A stretch of 64,000 nucleotides of DNA from Stenotrophomonas sepilia (GCF_003244875.1 NZ_LXXZ01000028.1:19181-83180), one strand, 5' to 3'. Shown: positions 41,568 to 51,921, numbered from the stretch's first letter. Translations and numbers: made by a program. Notes: generated by a model from the sequence alone, not told the origin.

Positions 41568-42929
41568 TCAATGCAGCAGCACCAGCGTGGCCAGGCCGAG
41601 GAAGGTGAAGAAGCCCATCGAGTCGGTCACGGCAGTCAGGAAGATGCCACTGGCCAGCGCGGGGTCGAAGCCGAAGCGTTTCAGGGTCAGCGGCACCAGC
41701 ACGCCGGCCAGTGCCGCGAACAGCAGGTTGCAGGTCAGCGCGATGGCGATCACCGCCGACAGCCCGGGCGAGTGGAACCAGACCAGCACGATCAGCCCCA
41801 GGATCGAGCCGAGCAGCAGGCCGTTGAGCGCGGCCACCCGCACTTCCTTCCACAGCAGCGTGCGCGCGTTGGAGGCGCCCACCTGGCCCAACGCCAGGCC
41901 ACGCACCATCAGCGCCAGCACCTGGGTGCCGGCATTGCCGCCCAGGCCGGCCACGATCGGCATCAGCACCGCCAGCGCCACCAGCTTGTCGATCGTGCCC
42001 TCGAAGTGGCCGACCACGCTGGAGGCCAGGAAGGCCGTGCACAGGTTGATCGACAGCCACATCAGGCGGCGGCGCATGGCGCGCCAGACCGGGCTGAACA
42101 GGTCCTCGTCCTCGTCCAGGCCGGCGGCGCCCAGCGCCTGGTGCTCGGCCTGGCCGCGGATGATGTCGACCACGTCATCGATGGTGATGCGGCCAACGAG
42201 GATGTTGTTCTCGTCCACTACCGGCGCGGAGATCCAGTCATGGTCGGAGAACTGCCGTGCCACTTCCTGGTCGCTCTCGCCGACGTCGATGGCCGGCTGC
42301 TCGTCGTCGATCAGGCGGTTGATCGGGGTGGTGTCCTCATGGGTCACCAGTGCCGCCAGCGACACCCGGCCGAGATACTGGTGCCGCCGGCTGACCACGA
42401 ACAGGTGGTCGGTGTGGTCCGGCAATTCGCCGCGCAGGCGCAGGTAGCGCAGCACCACGTCGACGTTGACGTCGGCGCGCACGGTCACCACGTCCGGGTT
42501 CATCAGGCGGCCGGCGCTGTCCTCGGGATAGGACAGCACCTGTTCCAGCCGCTCGCGGTTCTCGCGGTCCATCGACTTGAGAACTTCATCGATGACCGTA
42601 TCCGGCAGGTCTTCGACCAGGTCGGCCAGATCGTCGATGTCCAGGTCTTCGACCGCGGCGATGATCTCGTCCGGGTCCATGTCCGCGAGCAGGCTTTCGC
42701 GCACGTCCTCGCCGACGTGGACCAGCACCTCGCCGTCGTCTTCAGGATCGACCAGGCCCCACACCACCTCGCGCTTGCCCGGCGGCAGCGATTCAAGCAG
42801 GTTGCCGATCTCGGCCGGGGCCAGGGTGTTGACCAGGCGACGTACCGGGCCCAGCCGGCCGCTGTCCAGTGCATCGGACAGCATCCGCAGTTGGCGCGCA
42901 GTCTTGTCGTGGCGTACAGCTTCAGCCAT
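41568..42929 (-). CDS. mgtE: Magnesium transporter MgtE
   Basis: 453 residues. Order: the MgtE N-terminal helical domain (acidic, with LADMDPDEIIAAVEDLDIDDLADLVEDLP), two CBS domains at about 135-255 and a C-terminal part with five membrane helices, including MPIVAGLGGNAGTQVLALMVRGLALG, the family's pore motif. It lets Mg2+ into the cell, gated by Mg2+ on the CBS part. It follows the EI gene after 126 bases on the same strand and could be co-transcribed with the PTS genes. Confidence 0.95.
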   Translation of the reverse strand: MAEAVRHDKTARQLRMLSDALDSGRLGPVRRLVNTLAPAEIGNLLESLPPGKREVVWGLVDPEDDGEVLVHVGEDVRESLLADMDPDEIIAAVEDLDIDDLADLVEDLPDTVIDEVLKSMDRENRERLEQVLSYPEDSAGRLMNPDVVTVRADVNVDVVLRYLRLRGELPDHTDHLFVVSRRHQYLGRVSLAALVTHEDTTPINRLIDDEQPAIDVGESDQEVARQFSDHDWISAPVVDENNILVGRITIDDVVDIIRGQAEHQALGAAGLDEDEDLFSPVWRAMRRRLMWLSINLCTAFLASSVVGHFEGTIDKLVALAVLMPIVAGLGGNAGTQVLALMVRGLALGQVGASNARTLLWKEVRVAALNGLLLGSILGLIVLVWFHSPGLSAVIAIALTCNLLFAALAGVLVPLTLKRFGFDPALASGIFLTAVTDSMGFFTFLGLATLVLLH

Positions 42930-43055
42930 CGCAGCTCCCGCGGGATAAGAAAAGCCGCGATCCCGGCAAGGATGCGGCAACAGGGGTGTTCAGCGCGTCA
43001 TTATCGCAAGGCGATGTTTCAGCGCATAGCCGCCGGATGGCACCACCCTTGGCGC

Positions 43056-44825
43056 TCAGGCCGTTTCCGCCACCAGCGCCAGCCAGCGTTCGATGGCGCG
43101 GCGGTCGCGCGCGGCCAGCAGTTTCGGTGCACGGGCGCGCAGTGCGCCCAGGTCAGCGTCGCGTATCGCGCGGCGTACCTCCAGCAACGTACCGGGGTGC
43201 AGGCTGAACTCGCTCAGGCCCAGCGCCAGCAGCAGCGGGGTCATCCGGGCATCACCGGCCATCTCGCCGCAGACCGCCACCGGGACGCGGTGACGCGCGC
43301 CGGTCTCCATCACCATCTGCAGCAGCCGCAGCACGGCCGGGTGCAACGGTGAATACAACTCGCCCAGCGCCTCGTTGTTGCGGTCGGCAGCCAGCAGGTA
43401 CTGCACCAGATCGTTGGTGCCGATCGACAGGAAATCGACCAGGTCGATGAAGCTCTCCAGCGCCAGCGCAGCGGCGGGGACTTCGATCATCGCGCCCAGC
43501 GGTACATGGTCGGACACCATGTGGCCTTCGCCGCGCAGCTGTTCGGTCAGTTTGAGCATGCGCCGGCGCACGGCCAGCAGCTCCTCGCGGGTGCTGACCA
43601 TTGGCACCAGCACGCGCAGCTTGCCGTACGCAGACGCGCGCAGGATCGCGCGCAGCTGGGTGTCGGCCACCTTCGGCCGTGCCAGCGACAGGCGCACTCC
43701 GCGCAGGCCGAGTGCAGGGTTCTCTTCGTTGCTCAGGGTCAGGCCGGTACGGTCGGCCTTGTCCGCGCCCAGGTCCAGCGTGCGTATGGTGACCGGCCGC
43801 CCGCTCATGCCCAGCGCGGCATCGCGGTAGGTCTGGAACTGCTCTTCTTCGTCCGGCAGCTCATTGCGCTGCAGGAACAGGAATTCGGTGCGGTACAGGC
43901 CGAGCCCCTGCGCGCCCAGTGCATGTGCCTGGGTCACGTCTTCCAGTGATTCGGCATTGGCCAGCAGGGCAATGTCGACCTGGTCGCGGGTACGACTGGG
44001 CTTGCTGCGCAGGCGGCCGAGCTCGCGCTGCTCGCGCGCGTGCTCCTTCAGCCGGACGCGGTAGTCCCGCAGGTTGTCGGCCTGCGGGTTGACGGTGATG
44101 CTGCCGTCGGCGCCATCGATGATCAGCACATCGCCATCGGCGATGCGGCTGAGCAGCTGCGGCACGTTGACGATCAGGGGCAGGTGCAGGCTGCGCGCCA
44201 GGATCGCGCTGTGCGACAGCGCGCTGCCGGCGGCCGTGACGATGCCGACCACGCCCTGTGCCTGCAGCTGCGCCAGCTCGGAGGGCGCGATGTTGTCGCA
44301 GACCAGGATCTCGCCGGCCAGGCCTTTCACCGCCGACGGCCGTTCGGGTTGCAGGAAGGCGTGGATGCGCCCGATCACATGGTCGAGATCGTCCATGCGG
44401 CTCTTCAGATAGGCATCGTCCATGCCATCGAAGACCTTGGCCAGGCGGTCGCGCTGCAGGCGCAAGGCATAGCCGGCGCTGTACGGGCCGCTGCGGATCA
44501 GCTCGTCCAGGCCGTGCAGCAGCTCGGGGTCGTCCAGCAGCAGCGCGTGCAGGTCGAGGAACTCGCCCACTTCCTGGTTCAGGGCGCCATGCAGGCGCTG
44601 GCGCAGCTCGTGCATTTCCGTACGCGCGGCATCCAGCGCCCGGTGCAGGCGCGCCAGTTCGGCCTCGACCTGGTGGGCGGCCACGCGCTGCTCGGCCACC
44701 TCCAGCGCATGCGGGAGCCGCACGCGTGCCCGGCCCATCGCCGTTCCGCGCGCGGCGCCGTGGCCGGCCAGCAGCTGTACCGGCCGTTGGCCGGAAGGGA
44801 CCTGGCTGGCGCGTGCGCGCGGCAC
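43056..44825 (-). CDS. ptsI: PTS enzyme I
   Basis: 589 residues starting with GTG, two bases after the HPr stop. Enzyme I takes phosphate from PEP and gives it to HPr. The active His205 is in TAAGSALSHSAILARSL; the PEP domain has LYRTEFLFLQRNELPDEEEQF, SIGTNDLVQYLLAADRNN and a catalytic Cys in VAVCGEMAGD. The first 30 residues look different from E. coli EI. It belongs to the EIIA-HPr-EI cluster without sugar permeases, a regulatory PTS. Confidence 0.94.
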   Translation of the reverse strand: MPRARASQVPSGQRPVQLLAGHGAARGTAMGRARVRLPHALEVAEQRVAAHQVEAELARLHRALDAARTEMHELRQRLHGALNQEVGEFLDLHALLLDDPELLHGLDELIRSGPYSAGYALRLQRDRLAKVFDGMDDAYLKSRMDDLDHVIGRIHAFLQPERPSAVKGLAGEILVCDNIAPSELAQLQAQGVVGIVTAAGSALSHSAILARSLHLPLIVNVPQLLSRIADGDVLIIDGADGSITVNPQADNLRDYRVRLKEHAREQRELGRLRSKPSRTRDQVDIALLANAESLEDVTQAHALGAQGLGLYRTEFLFLQRNELPDEEEQFQTYRDAALGMSGRPVTIRTLDLGADKADRTGLTLSNEENPALGLRGVRLSLARPKVADTQLRAILRASAYGKLRVLVPMVSTREELLAVRRRMLKLTEQLRGEGHMVSDHVPLGAMIEVPAAALALESFIDLVDFLSIGTNDLVQYLLAADRNNEALGELYSPLHPAVLRLLQMVMETGARHRVPVAVCGEMAGDARMTPLLLALGLSEFSLHPGTLLEVRRAIRDADLGALRARAPKLLAARDRRAIERWLALVAETA

Positions 44826-44827
44826 GC

Positions 44828-45097
44828 TCAGCTGTCCTCGTCGAAGCGGCGTTCGAACAGGCCGACCACCGCTTCCATCGCGGCGGCTTCGTCCTCGCCG
44901 TTGATGCGCACGGTGACCGGGGTGCCCTGGCCGGCGGCCAGCAGCATCACGCCCATGATGCTCTTGGCGTTGATCTCACGGCCCTTGGCGGCCATGGTCA
45001 CGTTGCAGCGGAACGGTGCCAGGGTCTGCACCAGCTTGGCGGTGGCCCGGGCATGCAGGCCCAGGCGGTTGCTGACGGTGAGTTCTCGTTCAAGCAT
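44828..45097 (-). CDS. ptsH: HPr phosphocarrier
   Basis: 89 residues. His15 (LGLHARATAKL) takes phosphate from EI. Ser46 (INAKSIMGVM) is also present, the target of HPr kinase, and hprK lies 1.6 kb away. It is therefore fit for both phosphorylations, as in beta- and some gammaproteobacteria. The start overlaps the EIIA stop by 8 bases. Confidence 0.95.
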   Translation of the reverse strand: MLERELTVSNRLGLHARATAKLVQTLAPFRCNVTMAAKGREINAKSIMGVMLLAAGQGTPVTVRINGEDEAAAMEAVVGLFERRFDEDS

Positions 45098-45482
45098 CGT
45101 CGACTATCGCTCCATTACGGGTACCCGCCGCGGCTGTGGCGGGCAGTTGATCCAGTCCCTGTTCCGGATAATTCATCACCCGCAGCAACATCGGCAGGCT
45201 CAGCGCCGATACCCGGCGAACCGGGGTCCCCAGCCGGGCCAGCTGCCCGGCAAGGTTGGCGGGGCTGGCGCCGTACAGGTCGGTCAGGATCAGCACGCCG
45301 TCACTTCCATCGACCCGCCGCAAAGCGGCCGAGGCGAGCGGGAGCAGGGCGTCCAGGTCTGCGTCGAACGGTACTTCGAAAGCTTCGGTTTTCAGCGGCA
45401 ACTGCCGCAGGAGCCGGGTCGCCACGTCAAGCAGGGCGGTCCCGACCCCGGGATGTGTTACGAGGAGAATGCCACAGGTCAT
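45090..45482 (-). CDS. PTS EIIA component, mannose type
   Basis: 130 residues. The start MTCGILLVTHPGVG places the active His10 as in EIIA-Man domains. LILTDLYGASPANLA is the core of the fold. No EIIB or EIIC neighbours are found, so the role is likely regulatory. It begins the EIIA-HPr-EI cluster. Confidence 0.9.
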   Translation of the reverse strand: MTCGILLVTHPGVGTALLDVATRLLRQLPLKTEAFEVPFDADLDALLPLASAALRRVDGSDGVLILTDLYGASPANLAGQLARLGTPVRRVSALSLPMLLRVMNYPEQGLDQLPATAAAGTRNGAIVDDA

Positions 45483-45560
45483 TACTGCACGTTAACAGGT
45501 CAAGGTGAATCGGCGATAGCAGCAGATGAGGGGTACTGTGTCCCGTATTCAGTGTTGCTC

Positions 45561-45783
45561 GGGTCGGGGCCCTTTTTCATTGAAAAAGGGATCCGACCCC
45601 ATGCGTTTTTCGATGCCTGGCAGCGATTCATCCACGCATGGCGTGGATCTACCGTGTCGACCAAGGTCGACACCTACCCACACCGCCCCGCCATCCCACG
45701 GAATGCCGCTTTTGCTTTTGCTGTTGCTGTTGCCGGCCAGCGGCCGGCACTACCAACGGGTGCCGGGCGCAGCCCGGCCGACC
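45561..45783. repeat. Array of REP-type palindromes between EIIA and rapZ
   Basis: The 305-base gap holds one GGGTC palindrome (45561-45600, with inner arms CCCTTTTTCA and TGAAAAAGGG) and four REP units: 45630-45652 (ATCCACGC/GCGTGGAT, then CTAC), 45654-45677 (GTGTCGACC/GGTCGACAC, then CTAC), 45731-45753 (TGCCGGCC/GGCCGGCA, then CTAC) and 45759-45783 (GTGCCGGGC/GCCCGGC). All CTAC ends face right. No gene is seen. Confidence 0.8.
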
Positions 45784-45787
45784 ACCC

Positions 45788-46672
45788 TCAATCCTGTTCG
45801 CGGTGGTAGGTGGCCACGTCCTGCCAGCCCATCTCGCGGGCGTGCCGGGCCATGCGCTCGGCCAGAAACACCGAGCGGTGCTTGCCGCCGGTGCAGCCGA
45901 ACGCCACGGTCACGTAGCTGCGGGTGCCATCCCCCAGTTTCGGCAGCCAGGTATCCAGGAAATCCATCAGCTGGGCCAGGTAACGCTGCACGTCGGGCTG
46001 CGCTTCCAGATAGTCGCGCACGCCCGGCTCGCGGCCGCTCAGCGCGCGCAGGTCCGGGTCCCAGTGTGGATTGGGCAGCACCCGCGCATCGAACACGAAG
46101 TCCGCCTCGGCCGGTACGCCGCGCTTGTAGGCGAATGATTCGAACAGCAGCGACAGGCCGGTGGCATGGTCCATCGCGAACTCGGTGATGATCCGCCGCC
46201 GCAGCTGGTGCACGTTGAGGGTACTGGTATCGATCACCGCATCGGCCTCGCGGCGCAACGGTGCGGTCAGCTCGCGCTCGCGGGCGATCGCTTCGGGCAG
46301 CGACAGGCCCAGCTGGCTCAGCGGATGGCGACGGCGGGTGTCGGCGTAGCGCTTGAGCACCGTTTCGTCGCTGGCCTCGAAGAACAGTACCTTCACTTCC
46401 ACGCCGGCGTCGGTGGCCAGCTGCCGCCAGTCGCCCAGCTGGCTCAGGTCGGCCTGGCCGCGGACATCGATGCCTACGGCCAGGCGGCGCGGTGCGCTGC
46501 CGTCGTGGTTGGCCAGCAGGCTGCGCACGAAGTCCGGCAGCAGGTGGATCGGCAGGTTGTCCGAGCAGTAGTAGTCCTGGTCCTCGAAGGTCTTCAGGGC
46601 GACGGATTTACCCGAGCCGGACAGGCCGCTGACGATGATCAGGGTCGGGGCGGTGGGGATTGCGGTGCTCAT
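45788..46672 (-). CDS. rapZ: RNase adapter protein RapZ
   Basis: 294 residues. The P-loop [18 protein letters not shown] lies near residue 15, [16 protein letters not shown] follows, and the C-terminal RapZ domain has [18 protein letters not shown]. It binds GlmZ-type sRNA and RNase E in enterics; nucleotide binding is typical of the family. It follows hprK by 27 bases in the rpoN-ptsN operon order known from E. coli. Confidence 0.95.
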   Translation of the reverse strand: MSTAIPTAPTLIIVSGLSGSGKSVALKTFEDQDYYCSDNLPIHLLPDFVRSLLANHDGSAPRRLAVGIDVRGQADLSQLGDWRQLATDAGVEVKVLFFEASDETVLKRYADTRRRHPLSQLGLSLPEAIARERELTAPLRREADAVIDTSTLNVHQLRRRIITEFAMDHATGLSLLFESFAYKRGVPAEADFVFDARVLPNPHWDPDLRALSGREPGVRDYLEAQPDVQRYLAQLMDFLDTWLPKLGDGTRSYVTVAFGCTGGKHRSVFLAERMARHAREMGWQDVATYHREQD

Positions 46673-46699
46673 GGACAGGCTCTTCGAGGGGCAGGAGGA

Positions 46700-47650
46700 T
46701 CAGGGTGTTCGCCGTTCCAGCAGGTTGCTGTGGCGGGCGATGAACATGGCCGCCGGATCAATGCCCTTGGTGCGCAGGATGTGCAGGCGGGTGGCGGCTT
46801 CGGTGAGCACGGCCAGGTTGCGGCCAGGCATCACCGGCAGGGTGATCAGCGGAACGTCCAGGTCCAGCACATGGCGGGTGCCCGAGTCGCCGGTCAGACG
46901 CTCGTAGCCATGCGGGGTGGGTTCGGTCATCGGCTTGGTCAGGTGGACGATCAGCCGAAGGTACTTGTTCTTCTTTACAGCCGTGTCGCCGAACATCTCG
47001 CGCACGTTCAGCACGCCCAGGCCGCGCACTTCCAGCAGGTCCTGCAGCAGTTCGGGGCAGGTGCCGTCGAGTACATCCGGGGCGATCTGGGTGAACTCGG
47101 GGGCGTCGTCGGCGACCAGGCGGTGACCACGGCTGAGCAGCTCCAGTGCCAGTTCGCTCTTGCCCGACCCGGCCTCGCCGGTGATCAGCACGCCAATGGA
47201 ATAGATCTCCATGAACACGCCGTGCAGGATCACCCTCGGTGCGAGCGTGCGCGCCAGGTGGTAGGACAGGTGGTTGAGCAGTTCGTGGCCGCGCTTGGGC
47301 GACAGCCACAGCGGCGTGCCGGATTCATCGGCGGCGGCGCGCAGGTCTTCCGGGCAGGCCTGGTTGCGGGTCAGCACCAGCGCAAGCGGGTGCGACTGCA
47401 TGATCTTTTCGATGGTCTCCCAGCGCTGGCGCGGTTCCAGCGCATCCAGCCAGGACAGTTCCTCGGTGCCCAGGATCTGCACCTTGTTGGGATAGATGGC
47501 GTTGAGGTAGCCGGCCAGCGAGGGACGCCGCGAGACGGTATTGCCGGCCTCCAGCTCGCGCTTCTCACCGGATTTTCCTGCGGCCCAGCGCAGCCCCAGC
47601 CGCTCGCGCTGCTGTTCGAACAGTTCACGGGCGGTGATGCTGGTATTCAT
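46700..47650 (-). CDS. hprK: HPr kinase/phosphorylase
   Basis: 316 residues. The C-terminal kinase domain has the Walker A GEAGSGKS (residues 158-165) and the MLKLTEQ-free standard HprK signature near [15 protein letters not shown]. The N-terminal domain (1-130) is the usual receiver-like half. It phosphorylates HPr Ser46. The start overlaps the ptsN stop by four bases. Confidence 0.94.
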   Translation of the reverse strand: MNTSITARELFEQQRERLGLRWAAGKSGEKRELEAGNTVSRRPSLAGYLNAIYPNKVQILGTEELSWLDALEPRQRWETIEKIMQSHPLALVLTRNQACPEDLRAAADESGTPLWLSPKRGHELLNHLSYHLARTLAPRVILHGVFMEIYSIGVLITGEAGSGKSELALELLSRGHRLVADDAPEFTQIAPDVLDGTCPELLQDLLEVRGLGVLNVREMFGDTAVKKNKYLRLIVHLTKPMTEPTPHGYERLTGDSGTRHVLDLDVPLITLPVMPGRNLAVLTEAATRLHILRTKGIDPAAMFIARHSNLLERRTP

Positions 47651-48099
47651 GCGGCGCTCGCAGGTGGGGTCATGTCCAGCGCCTCGCGCAGGGCCCGGGC
47701 ATCGCCGGCCTCACGCAGGGCCTGGCGGATATCCGGCGCGGAAAACAGCTCGGCCAGCTCGGACAGCAGCATCAGGTGCTGGTGGGTGTAGTGGGCGGGG
47801 ACGGCCATCGCGAACACCAGGTCCACCGGCTCATCGCCGCCGAAGTCGACCGGGCTCGCCAGACGCAGCAGGGCGCCACGGGGGCGGTCCAGGGTCGGCG
47901 CGCGGCCGTGGGGGATGGCGATACCGTGGCCGATCGCGGTGCTGCCCAGGGCTTCGCGCTGGCACAGGTTCAGATAGATCTGTTCGGCATTGGCCTGGCG
48001 GCAGGCCAGCAACCCGGCGGCGGCCTGCAGGACGCTGTCGCGGTCGGTGGCCGCGCAGAGCTGGGTCTGCACGGCCGCCAGGAGGTCAGTCAGGGGCAT
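47647..48099 (-). CDS. ptsN: PTS nitrogen regulatory IIA (EIIANtr)
   Basis: 150 residues. His64 in GIAIPHGR is the phosphorylation site. EIIANtr affects potassium and nitrogen balance in other bacteria. It is directly between hpf and hprK, the standard operon order. Confidence 0.95.
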   Translation of the reverse strand: MPLTDLLAAVQTQLCAATDRDSVLQAAAGLLACRQANAEQIYLNLCQREALGSTAIGHGIAIPHGRAPTLDRPRGALLRLASPVDFGGDEPVDLVFAMAVPAHYTHQHLMLLSELAELFSAPDIRQALREAGDARALREALDMTPPASAA

Positions 48100-48120
48100 G
48101 TCTGCGGGGAACGGTGGCGA

Positions 48121-48438
48121 TCAGCCACCATTGTCACCCACCGGCAGCGGTGCGTGCTGCTGTTTTTTCTCCTTGTGCTTGATGACCAGGCGGTCAAGCT
48201 TGTCCGCAAGCAGGTCGATCGCGGCATACATGGTCTGGCCGCCGGCCTCGGCGTGCAGGGTCTGCCCCGGGATGTTGAGGCTGGCGTCGACGTGGTGTTC
48301 GGTCTTCTGCAGCTTGAGGGTCACCCGCGCTTCGCAGTGCTGGTCGAAGTGTTTTCCGATCCGGGCCAGCTTCTCCTCCACATAGGACTGCAGGGCCGGG
48401 GTGACTTCGACGTCTTTGCCAAACGTTTCGATGCGCAT
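48121..48438 (-). CDS. hpf: Ribosome hibernation promoting factor
   Basis: 105 residues, the short HPF type: MRIETFGKDVEVTPALQSYVEEKLARI and HVDASLNIPGQTLHAEA...MYAAIDLLADKLDRLVIKHKEK. It binds 30S subunits and forms idle 100S ribosomes in slow growth. It sits just after rpoN in the operon. Confidence 0.95.
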   Translation of the reverse strand: MRIETFGKDVEVTPALQSYVEEKLARIGKHFDQHCEARVTLKLQKTEHHVDASLNIPGQTLHAEAGGQTMYAAIDLLADKLDRLVIKHKEKKQQHAPLPVGDNGG

Positions 48439-48496
48439 CGGGTTTCTCCTGTGTTCGGATGTGCCAATGAACCTCTCCGCCGGGCGCGGCGGTGCG

Positions 48497-49918
48497 TCAA
48501 GCGATTCTGACCCTTTCGTGCGAGGCGGAGATGTTCATGGCTTCACGATACTTCGCCACGGTGCGTCGCGCTACTGGAATTCCCGACGATTTGAGCAGGT
48601 CAGCCAGCTTGGCGTCAGAAAGCGGCTTGCGCGGGTTTTCGTCGTCGATCAGGCGCCGGATCATCGCCTGGATGGCGGTGCTGGACGCCTCGCCACCGCC
48701 TTCGGTATCGATGCCCGAGGCGAAGAAGGCACGCAGCGGCAACGTGCCGCGCGGTGTGCGCACATGCTTGCGGGCGATCGCGCGCGACACCGTCGACTCG
48801 TGCAGGCCCAGTTCGGCGGCGATCTCGCGCAGGGTCAGCGGACGCAGCGCCTGTTCGCCGAACTCGAGGAAACCGGCCTGCCGCAGAATCAGGCTGCGTA
48901 CCACCCGCAGCAGGGTTTCACCGCGCTGCTGCAGGCCCTTCAGCAGCCAGCGCGCCTCCTGCAGCTGGCCACGCAGGTAGCCGGCGTCGGCCTCGCCACA
49001 GCGGCGGATCAGCTGTTCGTAGCCACGGTGGATCACCACCTTCGGCCCGGCATGGGCGGCCAGCGCCGCGCGCCAGATGCCGTTCTGCCGCCACACCACC
49101 ACGTCGGGCACCACGTAGGTATCCTGCGAAAGCGGCGCGATCTGGGTCCCCGGACGCGGGTCCAGCGAGCGCAGCAGGGCGACCGCTGTCTCGACCTCGT
49201 CCAGCGGCTGTTTCAGTTCATGGGCCAGACCGGCGACGCCACTGCGTGGCAGTCGTTCCAGCGGGCCTGCGGCAATCTGCCGCGCCAGCGCCAGGCCCGC
49301 GGTGTCGCCAGGCAACAGATCCAGCTGCAGCTGCAGGCATTCGCCGAGCGTGCGCGCGGCAACGCCGACCGGGTCGAAGCGCTGGATGCGATGCAGCACC
49401 GCAAGGATTTCATCCTCATCGGCATGAACCGACGGCAGCAGGGTTTCGGCGATGGTGGCCAGCGGTTCGCGCAGGTAACCGTCGTCGTCCAACGCATCGA
49501 TCAGCGCAGCGCCGATGCTGCGGTCGTGCATGGAAAGATGCGACAGGTGCAGCTGCCACAGCAGGTGGTCGGCCAGCGTCTCGGTTTCGGCCACGCGCTC
49601 GGCGGCGCTGCCGGCGTCATCATCATCGTCGAAGCTGCCGCCACTGCCGGCAGCGCTCCAGTCGAGCTCGGCCGGTGCCCAGTCGTCGCCATTGTCGGTG
49701 CGTTCGGCCGGCGTGTCGGCGTCCGTGTTGTCGCCGCCTTCATTGGCGGCACTGCTGTCGTTGCTGTCGGCCCAGTCCAGCAGCGGATTGCTTTCCACGG
49801 CCTGGGCAATTTCAAGCTCCAGCTCGGTCGTGGACATCTGCAGCAGCTTGATCGCCTGCTGCAGCTGGGGGGTGAGCACCAGCTGCTGTCCCAACGATGT
49901 CTGCAGCCGAGTCTTCAT
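48497..49918 (-). CDS. rpoN: RNA polymerase sigma-54 factor
   Basis: 473 residues. Region I (MKTRLQTSLGQQLVLTPQLQQAIKLLQMS) is the glutamine-rich activator-contact part, followed by the acidic region II, the core-binding domain, a helix-turn-helix (LTLREIAAELGLHESTVSRAIARKHVRTPRG) and the RpoN box (ARRTVAKYREAMNI, the form ARRTVAKYRE). The start at 49918 gives the canonical region I. It follows lptB. Confidence 0.97.
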   Translation of the reverse strand: MKTRLQTSLGQQLVLTPQLQQAIKLLQMSTTELELEIAQAVESNPLLDWADSNDSSAANEGGDNTDADTPAERTDNGDDWAPAELDWSAAGSGGSFDDDDDAGSAAERVAETETLADHLLWQLHLSHLSMHDRSIGAALIDALDDDGYLREPLATIAETLLPSVHADEDEILAVLHRIQRFDPVGVAARTLGECLQLQLDLLPGDTAGLALARQIAAGPLERLPRSGVAGLAHELKQPLDEVETAVALLRSLDPRPGTQIAPLSQDTYVVPDVVVWRQNGIWRAALAAHAGPKVVIHRGYEQLIRRCGEADAGYLRGQLQEARWLLKGLQQRGETLLRVVRSLILRQAGFLEFGEQALRPLTLREIAAELGLHESTVSRAIARKHVRTPRGTLPLRAFFASGIDTEGGGEASSTAIQAMIRRLIDDENPRKPLSDAKLADLLKSSGIPVARRTVAKYREAMNISASHERVRIA

Positions 49919-49958
49919 GCCTGTGCCGAATGGAAGGAAAGGGACCCAGCACCTGCGG

Positions 49959-50678
49959 TCACAGCTTGAAGGAATCCCCAAGGTAGACGCGACGTACGTC
50001 AGCGTTGTCCAGGATCGCCTCCGGCGAGCCCTGGGCCAGCACGGTACCCTCGGCGAGGATATACGCGCGGTCGCAGATTCCCAAGGTCTCGCGCACGTTG
50101 TGGTCGGTGATCAGCACGCCGATGCCACGCTGCTTGAGATGGGTGACGATGCGCTGGATTTCGCCCACCGAGATCGGGTCGACACCGGCAAACGGTTCGT
50201 CGAGCAGGATCAGGCGCGGCTGCGCGGCCAGTGCGCGGGCGATCTCGCAGCGACGACGTTCGCCACCGGACAGGCTGGCACCGAGCTGGTCGGCGACATG
50301 GCCCAGCTGCAGCTCGTCGAGCAGGCTGTTCAATTCGCGCTCGCGGCCGGCCGAATCCAGGTCTTCGCGCAGTTCAAGCACCAGGCGGAGGTTGTCGGCC
50401 ACGGTCAGCTTGCGGAACACCGACGGCTCCTGCGGCAGGTAGCCCACGCCCTGCTTGGCACGGGTGTACATCGGGTCGCTGGTGATGTCCTTGCCGTCGA
50501 GCACGATGCTGCCTGCATCGGCGGCGACCAGGCCGACGATCATGTAGAAGCAGGTGGTCTTGCCGGCACCGTTGGGGCCGAGCAGGCCGACCACTTCACC
50601 GGCGTCGAGGGTCAGCCCGAAGTCCTTGACGACTTCGCGCTGCTTGTAGCGCTTGCGCAGGCCCTTGGCGACGAGCAT
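49959..50678 (-). CDS. lptB: LPS export ABC transporter ATP-binding protein LptB
   Basis: 239 residues. Walker [12 protein letters not shown], the signature [13 protein letters not shown] and the Walker [17 protein letters not shown] are intact. It powers LPS movement from the inner membrane. Its start overlaps the lptA stop by one base. Confidence 0.97.
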   Translation of the reverse strand: MLVAKGLRKRYKQREVVKDFGLTLDAGEVVGLLGPNGAGKTTCFYMIVGLVAADAGSIVLDGKDITSDPMYTRAKQGVGYLPQEPSVFRKLTVADNLRLVLELREDLDSAGRERELNSLLDELQLGHVADQLGASLSGGERRRCEIARALAAQPRLILLDEPFAGVDPISVGEIQRIVTHLKQRGIGVLITDHNVRETLGICDRAYILAEGTVLAQGSPEAILDNADVRRVYLGDSFKL

Positions 50679-51244
50679 TACTTCTTGCTCCCCGCCGGCT
50701 TGGCCGGCGTGCTGGCCGGAGCCGCCGCCTTGGGTGCGGCGGCCGGCTGTGCCGCCGCGTTCTTGTTCTTCGGCGGAATGACAGTGCGCACGCGGCTGCC
50801 ATCGCCACCGGAGTTCATCTCCCCGGTGCGGGTGTTGTAGACCATGCGCTGGCCGGCATTGGTGCCGCGCGCGCTGGTGACCTTGTAGCTGCCGGTCAGG
50901 GTGATGATCTCGGTCTTGATGTCGTAGTCGATGCGATCAGCCACCGCGTCCATCCAGGTGCCGTCGTCGAGCTGCTGCTTCATCGTGGCCTGCTTGCCGG
51001 TGAATACCGCACGCACGGCCTCGCCGTCCTTGAGGTAGATCTCCGCTTCGGACGCGCGGATGTCCAGCGTGCCCTGGGTAACGGTTACGCCCTGCGAGAG
51101 CACGGTCTTGCCATCGCCGGTGAGCACGCCCGACTGAGCGCCCGAGTCGATGGTCATGTTCTCGTTGCGGTCGGTGGACTTGGCAAAGCCAACGCTGGGA
51201 ACAAGGAGACCGAGCGCGAGTACGGCTGCAAAGGGAATCTTCAT
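50678..51244 (-). CDS. lptA: LPS transport periplasmic protein LptA
   Basis: 188 residues. A Sec signal ([23 protein letters not shown]) leads to an OstA beta-jellyroll part with [23 protein letters not shown], followed by a low-complexity Ala/Pro/Lys C-terminal tail. It bridges the inner- and outer-membrane LPS machinery. Confidence 0.95.
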   Translation of the reverse strand: MKIPFAAVLALGLLVPSVGFAKSTDRNENMTIDSGAQSGVLTGDGKTVLSQGVTVTQGTLDIRASEAEIYLKDGEAVRAVFTGKQATMKQQLDDGTWMDAVADRIDYDIKTEIITLTGSYKVTSARGTNAGQRMVYNTRTGEMNSGGDGSRVRTVIPPKNKNAAAQPAAAPKAAAPASTPAKPAGSKK

Positions 51245-51345
51245 CGGGGTCCGTTCTACCGGTGGGGCCGTCCGGGAAACCGGCGGCGGGTGGGTGGGCC
51301 GCCTTCCTTGCGCCGGTCCGGGGACGTCGCAGGAGGGTGGCGGAA

Positions 51346-51921
51346 TCAGCGTCGGGGCGTGTATCGGCCCTTGGACTGGCTGAGGAAATGATACGTGTTG
51401 TTCTTCGAATCCACCTCGAAGCCCACGCCGGACTGTTCCATGCCGGGACGGGTCATGGTGACCCGCGCATCGGTGCGGGCACGGTTCTCCTTCGGGAACA
51501 CGTCCAGGTGGTCGGTGCGGAACGTGGTCGGCACCACGCCCGGATCGGCCGGACTGTCGCCAGCGACATTGCCGCGCAGCTTCATCTCGTCGCCCTTGGC
51601 GCTGAGCCAGCCGGTCTCGGCGCGCAGGGTCCAGTGCTTGCCATCCTTGTCCGGCATCTCGAACAGTGGGGTGGCGATGTTGATGGTCTGGTCGCCGCGC
51701 TGCCGTTCCAGCCGCGGTGCGCGCAGGGTGGTCGATTCCTTGCCCTGCTCATCCAGTGCGACGATCTGGAAGTCGTGCAGGATGTAGTCCACGCCGGCGT
51801 CCTGGCCGGCAGTGGCCGGGCCCTTGTCACGGTTGCGCAGGGCGGCCCAGCTGCTGAGCAGGGCCGCCAGCAGCAGGCCGATGCCGAGCACGGTGCGCCA
51901 GTTCAGGGTGGGCAGGTTCAT
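51346..51921 (-). CDS. lptC: LPS export protein LptC
   Basis: 191 residues. One N-terminal membrane helix (WRTVLGIGLLLAALLSSWAAL) is followed by a periplasmic jellyroll domain. It links LptB2FG to LptA. It is separated from lptA by a 101-base GC-rich gap that shows no gene. Its ATG overlaps the kdsC stop. Confidence 0.92.
   Translation of the reverse strand: MNLPTLNWRTVLGIGLLLAALLSSWAALRNRDKGPATAGQDAGVDYILHDFQIVALDEQGKESTTLRAPRLERQRGDQTINIATPLFEMPDKDGKHWTLRAETGWLSAKGDEMKLRGNVAGDSPADPGVVPTTFRTDHLDVFPKENRARTDARVTMTRPGMEQSGVGFEVDSKNNTYHFLSQSKGRYTPRR

Noticed and set aside
42930..43055. Possible magnesium riboswitch before mgtE
   Set aside because: The 126-base gap shows no long conserved stem set or terminator that I can recognise, and mgtE seems to follow ptsI on the same strand.
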